Both the position numbers and the translations under genes were made by a program. A stretch of DNA of 64,000 bases from Sphingomonas paucimobilis NBRC 13935 (lineage in GTDB: Bacteria; Pseudomonadota; Alphaproteobacteria; Sphingomonadales; Sphingomonadaceae), in assembly GCF_000739895.2 (NCBI RefSeq), contig NZ_BBJS01000043.1, positions 1-64,000 of the forward strand. The letters run 5' to 3'. This document shows, piece after piece, positions 40,584 to 49,808 of the stretch (position 1 is the first letter of the stretch; each line of letters begins with the position of its first letter). The notes beneath the pieces were generated by a model. That model worked only from the letters and a program-made list of their open reading frames with translations. It did no database searches and was not told the origin of the DNA.

Positions 40584-43553
40584 ATGGCACGACGCCGACT
40601 TCTGACCGGAGACGAGCGCCGGCGCCTGTTCGATCCTCCTGTCCAAGAAACCGCGATCATTGGGCATTATACCCTTTCTGCGGAAGATGTTGAATTGGTT
40701 GGGCGCCGCTATGGTCCAGCAAATCGCCTCGGTCTGGCTGCACAAATCGCTTTGATGCGACATCCCGGCTTTGGTCTGCAACCCGAGATCGGGCTTCCCG
40801 ACGTCATTCTTCAGTACCTCGCGGCACAGTTATTCGTCGATCCTTCCTCCTTCTCTGCATATGGTCAGCGCGCGCAAACCCGTACCGATCATGCCGATCT
40901 CGTGGCGCGTTATCTTGGCATACGCCCGTTTCGACGCGGCGACCTGGCACTTGCCCTGAATCTTGCCGCGCAAGCCGCCGAGTATACAGACAGAGGTGAA
41001 CCGATTGTTCGCGCCCTCATGGTTGGCCTGAAGGGTGAGCGGTTCATTCTTCCGTCGGGCGACACACTGGAACGCGCCGGTCTTGCTGGCCGGGCACGCG
41101 CACGCAAAGCTGCCGCAGCCGCAATCGTCGAAGGCCTCAGCTCTGCTGAACTGACACGGCTAGACGAACTCGTAATCAACAACCCGGATTTCGGCATGAC
41201 ACCGCTGGCGTGGTTGCGTAATTTCGAAGAAGCCCCGACTGCGGCCAATATCAATGGCTTGCTTGAGCGCCTGCGCTATGTTCGCGGCATAGGTATCCAC
41301 CCGGTAGTTGGGGGCGCCATTCCGGAATTCCGCTTTGCCCAATTTGTCCGCGAGGGCGGCGTGGCACCGGCATTCCTGCTTTCGGATTACAGCGTCAATC
41401 GCAGGCGGGCGACGTTGACGGCCGCAGTGATCGACCTTGAGGCCAGACTTGCCGATGCCGCGATCCAAATGTTTGACCGACTTATCGGCGGCATGTTCAC
41501 GCGCGCGCGGCGTGGGCGCAAGCGTCGCTACCAAGATAGTATTCAGTCGGTGGGGCAACTCATGCGGCTGTTTGGCGCCACGATTACAGCACTTGATGAG
41601 GCTGTCCAGAATGGCGGCGATCCGCTCGAATTGATTGACGAAGCGGTGGGCTGGCACCGGCTTGTTGCGGCAAAGGCCCAAGTAGATGCCCTTGCTGATC
41701 TTGCCGGCGAGGACGCACTGGTAACGGCAACCGAGCGTTACGCCACGCTACGGCGTCTCAGCCCGGCATTTCTGGACACCTTCACCTTCAAGGCGTCTGG
41801 AACAGGGACGGCACTGATCAAAGCCATCGATGTCATTCGCGATGCGAACACACGAAAGTCGCGCGACCTTCCCGATGGCGTTCCACTGCCATTCCCCAAT
41901 CGGCAGTGGAAGCGTCTCATCACCGAAAGCGGCCGTATCGACCGCCGACGTTATGAAATTGCGATCATGGCAACCTTGCGTGATCGTTTGCGCGCCGGTG
42001 ATGTATGGATCGAGGGAACCCGCAACTATCAGCGCTTCGATGCCTATTTGCTGGGTCGGCGCGACGCCGCCAAAGTGGCGGATGTGCTTCCGTTCGGTTC
42101 AAATGCTGCATCCTACCTCGCTGACCGGGCACGAAATCTTGACTGGCGGCTGCGCCGATTTGCCAAGCAGTTGAAAACAAACAAGCTTGAGGGAGTGTCG
42201 CTCGAACGAGACCGGCTCAAGCTTCAGCAAATGCCGCCTGTCACCCCACCGGAAGCTGAAGCCCTCGATCGCAAGCTCGATACCCTGCTTCCCCGCGTGC
42301 GCATCACCGAGCTGCTGCTTGAAGTCGCCGAACGCACTGGTTTTTTGAACGCATTCCGTGACCTGCGCTCAGGCAAGGAGCACGACAACCCCAGCACGGT
42401 ACTCGCCGCAATTCTGGCTGATGGCACCAACCTCGGGCTGGAGCGGATGGCCAATGCCAGCGAAGGCGTCAGCTATGCCCAACTCGCATGGACCCACAAC
42501 TGGTATCTTTCACCCGAGAACTATCAGGCCGCGCTGGCCATGATCATCTCAGCCCATCACGAATTACCCTTCGCGCGGCATTGGGGCGCTGGCACCAGTT
42601 CGTCGTCCGATGGCCAGTTCTTCCGGTCGGGGCGGAGCCGTTCAGGGGCGGCGGACGTCAATGCCAAATATGGCGCCGAACCTGGCGTGAAAATCTATTC
42701 TCACCTTTCCGATCACTTCGCATCATTCGGATCACGGATCATGTCCGCGACGGCAGGTGAAGCGCCTTACGTGCTCGACGGGCTTGTCCTGGGCGCCGGC
42801 AACCTTCCGTTGCATGAGCACTATACCGATACCGGCGGCGCCACCGATCATGTTTTCGCACTCTGCCACCTACTCGGGTTCCGCTTCGCGCCCCGGCTGC
42901 GCGATATTGGCGACCGCAAGCTGGGTTCGATCGCTGCGCCATCGACATACAAGGGCATCAAAAATCTGATGGGCCGCACCATCAAAACGGCAGCGATCGA
43001 GGCCGATTGGGATGACATCGTCAGGATTGTCGCCTCAATCAAGGATGGCACGGTGGCGCCGTCAGTAATCTTGCGAAAACTTGCCGCCTACAAACGCCAG
43101 AACAGGCTGGATTTTGCATTGGCTGAACTGGGCCGTATCGAGCGCACTTTGTTCACGCTCGATTGGCTTGAACAACCGGAACTGCGACGTGCCTGTCAGG
43201 CCGGTCTCAACAAAGGCGAGGCGAGGCACACGCTTGCCGCCGCCATCTATACCAACCGGCAGGGTCGGTTCACCGATCGCTCGCTGGAAAATCAGGAATT
43301 TCGCGCATCTGGGCTGAACCTGCTGATTGCGGCGATTTCCTACTGGAACACGGTCTATCTCGACCGGGCCGCCCAGCACCTCAACGCTGTCGGCACGACG
43401 TTCGATGCGGCACTGCTTGCGCACCTTTCTCCGATGGGCTGGGCGCACATCAGTCTGACCGGCGATTACCTCTGGGAGCAGGCCAGGCGACTTCCAGCAG
43501 GTGAATTCCACCCACTCAACGAGCCAATGGCGCGGTTGAAGCGTGTAGCGTAG
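40584..43553 (+). CDS. tnpA: Tn3-family transposase TnpA of mercury transposon
   Basis: A 989-residue transposase, full length. It has LLTGDERRRLFDPP and YTLSAEDVELVGRRYGPANRLG near the N-terminus, and the C-terminal block SSSDGQFFRSGRSRSGAA, HYTDTGGATDHVFALCHLLGF, LNKGEARHTLAAAIYTNRQGRFTDRS and HLSPMGWAHISLTGDYLWE. ATG 40584 follows GGGAGAGCAAA; an in-frame start at 40452 overlaps merA. The stop is four bases before the right inverted repeat. Sequence differs clearly from the transposase at 13105, so the two transposons are separate lineages. Confidence 0.95.
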   Translation: MARRRLLTGDERRRLFDPPVQETAIIGHYTLSAEDVELVGRRYGPANRLGLAAQIALMRHPGFGLQPEIGLPDVILQYLAAQLFVDPSSFSAYGQRAQTRTDHADLVARYLGIRPFRRGDLALALNLAAQAAEYTDRGEPIVRALMVGLKGERFILPSGDTLERAGLAGRARARKAAAAAIVEGLSSAELTRLDELVINNPDFGMTPLAWLRNFEEAPTAANINGLLERLRYVRGIGIHPVVGGAIPEFRFAQFVREGGVAPAFLLSDYSVNRRRATLTAAVIDLEARLADAAIQMFDRLIGGMFTRARRGRKRRYQDSIQSVGQLMRLFGATITALDEAVQNGGDPLELIDEAVGWHRLVAAKAQVDALADLAGEDALVTATERYATLRRLSPAFLDTFTFKASGTGTALIKAIDVIRDANTRKSRDLPDGVPLPFPNRQWKRLITESGRIDRRRYEIAIMATLRDRLRAGDVWIEGTRNYQRFDAYLLGRRDAAKVADVLPFGSNAASYLADRARNLDWRLRRFAKQLKTNKLEGVSLERDRLKLQQMPPVTPPEAEALDRKLDTLLPRVRITELLLEVAERTGFLNAFRDLRSGKEHDNPSTVLAAILADGTNLGLERMANASEGVSYAQLAWTHNWYLSPENYQAALAMIISAHHELPFARHWGAGTSSSSDGQFFRSGRSRSGAADVNAKYGAEPGVKIYSHLSDHFASFGSRIMSATAGEAPYVLDGLVLGAGNLPLHEHYTDTGGATDHVFALCHLLGFRFAPRLRDIGDRKLGSIAAPSTYKGIKNLMGRTIKTAAIEADWDDIVRIVASIKDGTVAPSVILRKLAAYKRQNRLDFALAELGRIERTLFTLDWLEQPELRRACQAGLNKGEARHTLAAAIYTNRQGRFTDRSLENQEFRASGLNLLIAAISYWNTVYLDRAAQHLNAVGTTFDAALLAHLSPMGWAHISLTGDYLWEQARRLPAGEFHPLNEPMARLKRVA

Positions 43554-43557
43554 CCCA

Positions 43558-43613
43558 TGTTCCGCTTATGTCCGAGAAATCGTTGTCTGGCGAACAAACC
43601 TTGAGGTGACGCC
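43558..43613 (-). repeat. Right inverted repeat of mercury transposon
   Basis: Inverted copy of 37007-37062 with 46 of 56 bases identical; outward end GGTGACGCC. It begins four bases after the tnpA stop. Confidence 0.8.
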
Positions 43614-43720
43614 TGGTAGCCGCAACAGGGTCGCTGCTTGTCGCATCAACCAAGCCCTGGCCCCAACCATCCCGGCCAACGACCGGTAAGGCAGGGTATA
43701 CGGGGCTGGACACACCAAGC

Positions 43721-43740
43721 ATATCCATTATGCTGGATAT
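43721..43740. promoter_or_regulatory. ArsR operator dyad abutting the arsR start codon
   Basis: ATATCCA-TTATGC-TGGATAT is a 7-bp-arm dyad ending directly before ATG 43741. No ribosome site is seen, so the arsR message may be leaderless or use this region; bound ArsR would block initiation. Confidence 0.7.
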
Positions 43741-44073
43741 ATGGAAAACGAGGATGCCATCTCGGCGCTGGGTGCTCTTGCACAAGGAACGCGCCTTGAC
43801 ACGTTCCGCCTCTTGGTACGGCACGAACCGGATGGTTTGGCTGCCGGCGATATCGCGCGTCAGCTCGACGTGCCGCAGAACACCCTGTCGGCGCACCTCG
43901 GCATCCTCGCCCGCGCTGGCCTGGTCCGCTCCGCACGGCATAGCCGCTCGATCATCTACCGTGTAGATCTGGACGGCCTGCGCGCGCTGACGCTGTTCCT
44001 CGTCAAGGACTGCTGCGCCGGCAATGCGGAGCTGTGCGCGCCGCTCGTCGCCGAACTCACCCCCTGCTGCTGA
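43741..44073 (+). CDS. arsR: Arsenical repressor ArsR
   Basis: A 110-residue winged-helix repressor ([51 protein letters not shown]). Instead of the N-terminal CxCxxC of R773 ArsR, cysteines cluster at the C-terminus: C91, C92 (VKDCCAG), C99 and C109, C110. This is the As(III) site layout of the Acidithiobacillus-type ArsR. It starts at ATG 43741 directly after an operator dyad. It controls the downstream ars genes. Confidence 0.92.
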   Translation: MENEDAISALGALAQGTRLDTFRLLVRHEPDGLAAGDIARQLDVPQNTLSAHLGILARAGLVRSARHSRSIIYRVDLDGLRALTLFLVKDCCAGNAELCAPLVAELTPCC

Positions 44074-44084
44074 AAGGACGCCCT

Positions 44085-44513
44085 GTGGCCGTCGATGTCG
44101 TCGTCTATCACAACCCCGAGTGCGGCACGTCGCGCAACACGCTCGGCCTTATTCGCAACGCCGGCATCGAGCCGCACGTGGTCGAGTATCTGAAAACCCC
44201 TCCAGCCCGCGCGTTGCTGGTCGAGCTGATCGATCGCGCCTGCATGACACCCCGCGAACTGCTGCGCGAGAAGGGGACGCCCTATGCGGAGTTGGGCTTG
44301 GGCGACACGTCGCTATCCGACGACGCGCTGGTGGACGCGATGATGGCGCATCCGATCCTCATCAACCGGCCGCTGGTCGTATCGCCGCTCGGCGTGAAGC
44401 TCTGCCGGCCCTCCGAAGCCGTGCTCGACCTGCTGCCGACCAATCAGCTCGGAGCGTTCGCAAAGGAAGACGGCGAGCAAGTGGTGGACGCATCGGGCCA
44501 GCGCGTCGCCTGA
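44085..44513 (+). CDS. arsC: Arsenate reductase ArsC (glutaredoxin type)
   Basis: A 142-residue ArsC with [16 protein letters not shown] (catalytic C13), then [16 protein letters not shown] and [30 protein letters not shown]. It reduces arsenate to arsenite with glutathione and glutaredoxin. GTG 44085 follows GAAAGGACG and starts at the usual point for this family; a longer in-frame ORF from 44034 overlaps arsR. The stop overlaps the arsB start. Confidence 0.94.
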   Translation: MAVDVVVYHNPECGTSRNTLGLIRNAGIEPHVVEYLKTPPARALLVELIDRACMTPRELLREKGTPYAELGLGDTSLSDDALVDAMMAHPILINRPLVVSPLGVKLCRPSEAVLDLLPTNQLGAFAKEDGEQVVDASGQRVA

Positions 44514-45799
44514 TGCTCCTTGCTGTCCTGATCTTCGTTGCGACGATCGCGCTCGTCATCTGGCAACCCAAAGGCCTCGGGATCGGGTGGAGCGCGATGG
44601 GCGGGGCCGTCGTGGCGCTGCTTGCAGGCGTCGTCACGCTGTCCGACGTGCCGGTGGTGTGGGGCATCGTCTGGAACGCGACAGCCGCGTTCGTCGCGAT
44701 CATCGTTATCAGCCTACTCCTCGATGAAACCGGATTCTTCGAATGGGCGGCGCTCCATGTCGCGCGCTGGGGGAGGGGGCATGGTCGCCGGCTGTTCGTT
44801 CTGATCGTGCTGCTCGGTGCGGCGGTGTCCGCGCTGTTCGCCAACGACGGCGCGGCGCTGATCCTGACGCCGATCGTCATCGCCATGCTGCGGGCGCTGG
44901 GCTTCAACGACAAGGCGACGCTGGCGTTCGTCATGGCGGCGGGGTTCATCGCCGACACCGCCAGCCTACCGCTGGTCGTGTCGAACCTCGTCAACATCGT
45001 GTCGGCCGACTTCTTCCGGATCGGGTTCGGCGACTATGCGTCCGTGATGGTGCCGGTCGACCTGGTGTCGATCGCAGCGACGCTTGGCGCGCTGCTGCTG
45101 TTCTTCCGGCGCGACATACCGGCGGATTATGACGTAGGCGCGCTGCGCGCGCCGCGTGACGCGATCCGCGATGCCGCGACATTCCGCGCGGGCTGGATCG
45201 TTCTTGCACTGCTGCTCGCCGGCTTCTTCCTGCTCGAACCGCTCGGCGTCCCTGTCAGCGCCGTCGCCGCTGCCGGCGCGATCCTGCTGCTGGTGATCGC
45301 GGGGCGAGGCCATGTGATCCCAACGGCCAAGGTGCTGCGCGGCGCACCCTGGCAGGTCGTGATCTTCTCGCTCGGCATGTACCTGGTCGTCTATGGCCTG
45401 CGAAACGCCGGCCTGACCGACCATCTGGCAGCACTGCTGGATCGCACCGCGCAAGGCGGCGTGTGGGGCGCGGCGCTAGGAACGGGCGTCATCGCAGCGG
45501 TCCTGTCGTCGGTTATGAACAATATGCCGACGGTGCTGGTGGGCGCGCTCTCGATCGACGCCACGCACGCGAGCGGCGCGATCAAGGAAGCGATGATCTA
45601 CGCCAATGTGATCGGCTGCGATCTCGGCCCCAAGCTGACGCCGATCGGCTCACTCGCGACGCTGCTCTGGCTCCATGTCCTCGGGCAAAAGGGCGTGCGG
45701 ATCGGATGGGGCTATTACTTCCGTGTCGGCGTCACGCTCACCGTACCGGTGCTGCTCATCACGCTCGCGGCGCTTGCAATCAGGATTAGCATCGCATGA
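44513..45799 (+). CDS. arsB: Arsenite efflux permease ArsB
   Basis: A 428-residue, twelve-helix membrane carrier: [59 protein letters not shown] and [18 protein letters not shown], with paired re-entrant motifs typical of the ArsB/NhaD superfamily. It pumps arsenite or antimonite out using proton force; no arsA ATPase gene is present. Start ATG 44513 overlaps the arsC stop; in-frame upstream sequence would cover arsC and is rejected. Confidence 0.93.
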   Translation: MLLAVLIFVATIALVIWQPKGLGIGWSAMGGAVVALLAGVVTLSDVPVVWGIVWNATAAFVAIIVISLLLDETGFFEWAALHVARWGRGHGRRLFVLIVLLGAAVSALFANDGAALILTPIVIAMLRALGFNDKATLAFVMAAGFIADTASLPLVVSNLVNIVSADFFRIGFGDYASVMVPVDLVSIAATLGALLLFFRRDIPADYDVGALRAPRDAIRDAATFRAGWIVLALLLAGFFLLEPLGVPVSAVAAAGAILLLVIAGRGHVIPTAKVLRGAPWQVVIFSLGMYLVVYGLRNAGLTDHLAALLDRTAQGGVWGAALGTGVIAAVLSSVMNNMPTVLVGALSIDATHASGAIKEAMIYANVIGCDLGPKLTPIGSLATLLWLHVLGQKGVRIGWGYYFRVGVTLTVPVLLITLAALAIRISIA

Positions 45800-46230
45800 C
45801 CAGAACGGTCGCCACGTTGCTCGAACCTGCCGGTCTGGCTGGCTTGGCACAATTGCTCGATGCCGCGGACCTGCCGAGTGCCGATATCGCCGATCCCGGC
45901 CGCCTGATCATCCGGATTGAGGCCGATAGCCTCGTCGGTTTCGGTGGGCTCGAGGGAGAAGGGTCCGACCGCTTGCTCCGCTCGATCGTCGTCGTCCCCG
46001 ATCGACGTCGACATGGCCTCGGGCGGGTGTTGGTCGCCGCCCTCGAACGACAGGCACACGACCTCGGGGTGGAGCGCCTGCACCTCCTGACGACCACGGC
46101 CGCACCATTCTTCCGGGCGCTCGGCTATGCCGATGCCGATCGCGGCGCTGCTCCCTCGGCCATCGCCGCATCGCGCGAATTCACCGCACTGTGCCCCGCG
46201 TCGGCCGCCTACCTCGTGAAAGCCCTCTGA
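45796..46230 (+). CDS. Arsenic-operon GNAT acetyltransferase (ArsN2-like)
   Basis: A 144-residue GNAT protein with the acetyl-CoA loop [23 protein letters not shown] (Q/R-x-x-G-x-G/A) at about residues 67-90 and the later strand [11 protein letters not shown]. Arsenic operons often carry ArsN-type acetyltransferases; ArsN1 acetylates the organoarsenical arsinothricin, whereas ArsN2 is less understood. Length and position suit ArsN2. It overlaps arsB by four bases and arsH by one base. Confidence 0.83.
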   Translation: MTRTVATLLEPAGLAGLAQLLDAADLPSADIADPGRLIIRIEADSLVGFGGLEGEGSDRLLRSIVVVPDRRRHGLGRVLVAALERQAHDLGVERLHLLTTTAAPFFRALGYADADRGAAPSAIAASREFTALCPASAAYLVKAL

Positions 46231-47006
46231 TGCCGCTCCGCACGCTCGCCGATCCCAATATCATGCCGGCGCTCGATCCGGCCTATGCCATCCAGCGACC
46301 CGCCGTGAGGCTCGGCCCGCTCGATCCCGCGCCGCGTATCCTTCTGCTCTACGGTTCGCTGCGCGAACGGTCCTTCTCCCGGCTGTGCGTTGAGGAAGCG
46401 GCACGCCTGCTCCGGTTCTTCGGCTGCGAGACGCGCATCTTTGATCCATCGACCCTGCCGCTGCCTGACCAACATGCTGGCGACGACCATCCGGCCGTCC
46501 ACGAGCTGCGCGAGCTGTCCTTATGGTCGGAAGGGCAGGTGTGGTGCAGCCCGGAGCGGCATGGCCAGATCACGAGCATTATGAAGCTTCAAATCGATCA
46601 TCTGCCGCTTTCTATGGGCGGGATGCGTCCGACACAGGGGCGCACGCTGGCGGTCATGCAGGTGTCGGCCGGATCGCAATCGTTCAACAGCGTCAACACG
46701 CTGCGCGTGCTGGGTCGCTGGATGCGAATGATCACGATCCCGAACCAATCGAGCGTTGCCAAGGCGTTCAACGAGTTTGATGACGCGGGGCGCATGAAGG
46801 CGTCCAGCTACTATGACCGGATCGTGGATATGATGGAGGAACTGGTGCGGTTCACGGTGCTGCTGCGCCCGCACGCGGTTCAGCTTGTTGATCGCTACTC
46901 AGAGCGGAAAGCGGCGGGCGTGCCAATCGACCGCGCGACCGATCTGTCGAGCATAGCGATTGCGGCCAAACCGCGTGGCCGGCACGCCGTCAAGGCAGGC
47001 GGCTGA
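46230..47006 (+). CDS. arsH: ArsH, NADPH-dependent FMN organoarsenical oxidase
   Basis: A 258-residue flavodoxin-like protein: [30 protein letters not shown] (FMN phosphate site), [32 protein letters not shown] and [28 protein letters not shown]. ArsH oxidises trivalent methylarsenicals and other aromatic arsenicals to less toxic pentavalent forms. ATG 46230 overlaps the preceding stop. It is the last ars gene; about 200 bases without a gene follow. Confidence 0.94.
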   Translation: MPLRTLADPNIMPALDPAYAIQRPAVRLGPLDPAPRILLLYGSLRERSFSRLCVEEAARLLRFFGCETRIFDPSTLPLPDQHAGDDHPAVHELRELSLWSEGQVWCSPERHGQITSIMKLQIDHLPLSMGGMRPTQGRTLAVMQVSAGSQSFNSVNTLRVLGRWMRMITIPNQSSVAKAFNEFDDAGRMKASSYYDRIVDMMEELVRFTVLLRPHAVQLVDRYSERKAAGVPIDRATDLSSIAIAAKPRGRHAVKAGG

Positions 47007-47213
47007 TGCGACGTTTGCCGAAGCGAGCCACGCTAATGTGGTCCCGCCGGCTAATCCGGCTTGTGCTCTGCGCTTTGAGAAACCTACGGGTTTCAACCTG
47101 CGTGGCCGGCCTCCCCAGGCGTCAGCTGGATCGTCGAGCGCTACCTGTCTTGCGCTGACGCGATTATCGCTTCAGGTCGCTACAGCGACAGATGAAGGGG
47201 AGCGTGCTTGACG

Positions 47214-47483
47214 ATGAACACCAAGGATCTGGCCAAGGACGTTGCCGCCAAGCGGGGCGTCACCGAGAAGCAGGCCCTCGAGGTCATGGCTGGGCTCCTC
47301 GAGGGTATCGCGGAGGCGGCCGCCAAGGGTGAGGAGATATCGCTTCCCGGCTTCGGCAAATTCAAGGTGAAGGACACGCCCGAGCGCTCCGGGCGCAATC
47401 CGTCGACCGGCGAGGCGATCACGATCGCGGCGTCGAAGAAAATCACATTCACGCCGGCCAAGGCGCTTAAGGACCGACTGTAG
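47214..47483 (+). CDS. HU/IHF-family DNA-binding protein
   Basis: An 89-residue basic protein with the HU fold: MNTKDLAKDVAAKRGVTEKQALEVMAGLLEGIAEAAAKGEEISLPGFGKFKVKDTPERSGRNPSTGE (shown in part), with the arm motif RSGRNPSTGEAITI. It bends DNA and may help transposition or chromatin. ATG 47214 follows GAAGGGGAGCG; TTG 47208 is an alternative. It is a separate unit between ars and tni genes. Being plasmid- or island-borne, it may be an extra copy of a chromosomal gene. Confidence 0.88.
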   Translation: MNTKDLAKDVAAKRGVTEKQALEVMAGLLEGIAEAAAKGEEISLPGFGKFKVKDTPERSGRNPSTGEAITIAASKKITFTPAKALKDRL

Positions 47484-47523
47484 GCTCGACAGCACCGGCC
47501 GGCGTCGCCCGGCCACGTGTTGG

Positions 47524-47739
47524 ATGTTCACGAATTATTCGCTATCTAAGGCGTTGGAGAATGACAGGCGCGTGAACACTGCCAAATCTATGCGGCTGGC
47601 CCGGCAGGTGAAGGGGAGGTTCGGCACGTGGGCGGCCGTGCGTCAGGCCTCGCGCGTCGAGAACGGCGTATATGTGGTCGATCCAAGCGCTGGCGGTGAC
47701 CGCGACAGCAAGGATGTAGCGGTTCCCGCCACGGCGTAA
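47524..47739 (+). CDS. Small ORF, hypothetical
   Basis: A 71-residue basic ORF (MFTNYSLSKALENDRRVNTAKSMRLARQVKGRFGTWAAVRQASRVENGVYVVD in part) just after the HU gene. No family recognised and the ribosome site is weak; GTG 47572 is an alternative start. It may be an HTH-like fragment or spurious. Confidence 0.35.
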   Translation: MFTNYSLSKALENDRRVNTAKSMRLARQVKGRFGTWAAVRQASRVENGVYVVDPSAGGDRDSKDVAVPATA

Positions 47740-47744
47740 CGGCC

Positions 47745-48512
47745 GTGACGTTCAGCTACTCGCTGTTCCTCGCACTGCTGCTGCTTTTCCTGGGGCTCTG
47801 CTTCTGGGCAGGGTGGCGCGTCGGCGAGCGCACCGATTTCCTCAGCCCAACCCCGGACCGGCCGAACTCTACGGTGACGCTGTTCATCGTGGTGTTCGGC
47901 ACCATCGCAGGGCACCTTCTGGGAACCGGCTTCTTCGCCGCCCAGGCGGCATGGTGCCGGGCGACAAGCGTCTGTTTCGACCCCGGCTTCGATCCAAATA
48001 TCTATCGCGCGCTCGCCCGCGGCGGCGCTGGGGCACGCGATGCGTCCGACCTCGCGCTGGAAATGTGGCTTTTCGCGATGCTCCTCATCGGAGCCGCGAC
48101 GGGCTCGATCGCGCACTGGTTGGTGCAGCGGGAAGCAGTTAGCGGGAAGACCGACGCGATCGCGTTCGGCTGGCTCAACCCGGCCGTCCAAGCGGTCAAG
48201 AAGGGAGACTCGTTTGTCGTCGCCTATGTGCTGACAAAGACGAGCCACGAGTGCTTCACGATCGCATACGAGGGCACCGTCCAGCAGCTCGCGCTGGACG
48301 AGGAACAATCGATCAGATTCGTCGTCCTGAACGACGTCGACCGATTCCTCGTCAAGATATCTGAGAACGGCCTCGAGCGTGTGGACGCGCCGTCGACGCC
48401 GATCACGCAGCTTCAGATCACCGCGGTCGAGATCGCCAACGTCGCGCTTGAGGTAGTACGGGCGCCAGACATGGATGTTGCGGCAATCGAGGCTGAAGAC
48501 GCGGGTTCATAA
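47745..48512 (+). CDS. Membrane protein of unknown function
   Basis: A 255-residue protein with three hydrophobic segments: SLFLALLLLFLGLCFWAGW, TVTLFIVVFGTIAGHLLGTGFFAA and MWLFAMLLIGAATGSIAHWLV. These are followed by a C-terminal soluble domain rich in beta strands (VVAYVLTKTSHECFTIAYEGTVQQLALDEEQSIRFVVL). The start is GTG 47745. I do not recognise a family. It is probably expressed with the two small genes before it. The stop is about 25 bases before the inverted repeat at 48537. Confidence 0.6.
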   Translation: MTFSYSLFLALLLLFLGLCFWAGWRVGERTDFLSPTPDRPNSTVTLFIVVFGTIAGHLLGTGFFAAQAAWCRATSVCFDPGFDPNIYRALARGGAGARDASDLALEMWLFAMLLIGAATGSIAHWLVQREAVSGKTDAIAFGWLNPAVQAVKKGDSFVVAYVLTKTSHECFTIAYEGTVQQLALDEEQSIRFVVLNDVDRFLVKISENGLERVDAPSTPITQLQITAVEIANVALEVVRAPDMDVAAIEAEDAGS

Positions 48513-48536
48513 CGCGGCGTTCGAGATCGTCAGACG

Positions 48537-48618
48537 TCCGTCAGACCTGTCTCCATCCATAAAGTCTAAATCCAAAAAGCTCTGCATTTAACATAATCAA
48601 TGTTATCGGACTGACGGA
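48537..48618. repeat. Inverted repeat and resolvase-like half-site left of tniQ
   Basis: TCCGTCAG (48537-48544) is inverted as CTGACGGA (48611-48618), and TTATCGGACTGAC (48603-48615) closely matches TTATCGGACAGAC at 52584-52596 on the other side of the tni genes. The region has lower GC than its neighbours. It may be a target-site remnant. Confidence 0.5.
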
Positions 48619-48659
48619 TTTGCTTTACGGTCGAAGCACTTAGACCGCTCTGGCGGCCA

Positions 48660-49805
48660 TCATCCGATCAGCGACACCCGCTCGCGCTGGCGTTGCTCTT
48701 GCTCCGCGAGCCACACATGAAACTGCGCCAAAATGTCGGCAACGTCCAGCCCAGTTCGACTATGGTGCAGGCCAACCCGAACGCGCAGCGGTGCCGGCCA
48801 ATCTTTGCAGTTCTGGATCAACATCGCTTGTACCCATTTGGGCGTGCTGGCGAGCAGCCATTCGAGCGAATGCCATTCGTAAGCGGGCCTCACGCCCGAC
48901 ATCAGGCGGCTGACCGGCTCGTCCGACAGCAGTGCGATGACAGCGCATGAGACGTGAGCACGATACGCAGGCGAGAGTTCGTGAAAGGGCTGCTCTTCCC
49001 AGGTTTGCGGGTCGTGATCGGGCATGTTTGACAGCAACGGGCTGTTGAACAGATTTATGCGGCTGGTGCGATTGATGTCGGGCGCCAGCAAGGCTCGCGT
49101 GAGCCCGTGCAACACGGCGAGGAATTGCCGAGCCGAGACCTGCCCTACCCCGGTCAGCGACGCAGATCTGCCGAGCAGCGCCTTCCGCAACTCGCCATCG
49201 AATGCGAACAGGAGGTTCAAAGCGCGGGGCACATCCTCCGACGGACATTCTGACGCGGGTTTCGGGCCGCTCCAATGGTTTGTTCTGAGAGGTACGCCGC
49301 AGTCGGTGCAGGTGAACTCGATCCGGCTCCGCCAGCTGAAGCGGGGCTCATGGTGGGGCTGACAGCGGCGGCAGAAGTCCTGCCGCCAAGTGCCGTGCCG
49401 GCGACAGAAGACGAGCGGGAGCGCCGCTTCGGCATCGAGGTAGGCGCCACCTGTGGCGTGGCCTTCGGCAAGGCAGACATGGCACCAGGCGAGATCGAGC
49501 TCGCCTCGCGCTCGCCCTTTTCCGTCGGTTCGTGGCAACCAGGCGGCCACCAGCCACGGCCAGCGGCGCTTCAGGGCGAGGCGCATGATCGCCTCCTGAT
49601 CGACGCGGAGCCGTTGCGCCGCGGATTTCGCCTCCGACCCTTTCCATTCTACGTCCGCTCTGACCTTGGTGCCCGAACTGCCCGGGGATAGCTCCTGCCG
49701 CAAATCAGTGATGGACACCTCATAACAAGCGGCGATGCGCGCCAGCCAGGAGGAGATGAGCTCGTCAGGATGAGGCCGTGCCGCGATCGGCAGCGCGCCC
49801 GACAC
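48660..49805 (-). CDS. tniQ: TniQ-family transposition protein
   Basis: A 381-residue protein with the TniQ domain: ARPHPDELISSWLARIAACYEVSITDLRQELSP, LDLAWCHVCLAEGHA, VFCRRHGTWRQDFCRRCQPHHEP and EFTCTDCGVPL, giving several zinc-binding Cys pairs. TniQ works with TniB and TniA in Tn5053/Tn402-type transposition, probably in target choice. ATG 49805 is three bases after the tniB stop. It is the last gene of the tniA-tniB-tniQ operon; no tniR resolvase gene follows in the window. Confidence 0.88.
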   Translation of the reverse strand: MSGALPIAARPHPDELISSWLARIAACYEVSITDLRQELSPGSSGTKVRADVEWKGSEAKSAAQRLRVDQEAIMRLALKRRWPWLVAAWLPRTDGKGRARGELDLAWCHVCLAEGHATGGAYLDAEAALPLVFCRRHGTWRQDFCRRCQPHHEPRFSWRSRIEFTCTDCGVPLRTNHWSGPKPASECPSEDVPRALNLLFAFDGELRKALLGRSASLTGVGQVSARQFLAVLHGLTRALLAPDINRTSRINLFNSPLLSNMPDHDPQTWEEQPFHELSPAYRAHVSCAVIALLSDEPVSRLMSGVRPAYEWHSLEWLLASTPKWVQAMLIQNCKDWPAPLRVRVGLHHSRTGLDVADILAQFHVWLAEQEQRQRERVSLIG

Positions 49806-49808
49806 GGC

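Larger units (their letters stand above)
37007..43613 (+). mobile_element. Tn3-family mercury-resistance transposon
   Basis: Inverted repeats (46 of 56 positions identical) at 37007-37062 and 43558-43613 enclose tnpR (minus), merR (minus), merT-merP-merA and tnpA (plus), about 6.6 kb. The mer genes sit between tnpR and tnpA. Weaker matching extends about 10 bases outward on both sides, so the real outer ends may be near 36997 and 43623. No 5-bp target duplication is obvious. The element interrupts a small zinc-ribbon gene. Confidence 0.85.

Noticed and set aside
44024..44512. N-terminal extension of the arsB frame
   Set aside because: It overlaps arsC in another frame; ATG 44513 at the arsC stop gives a normal ArsB length.
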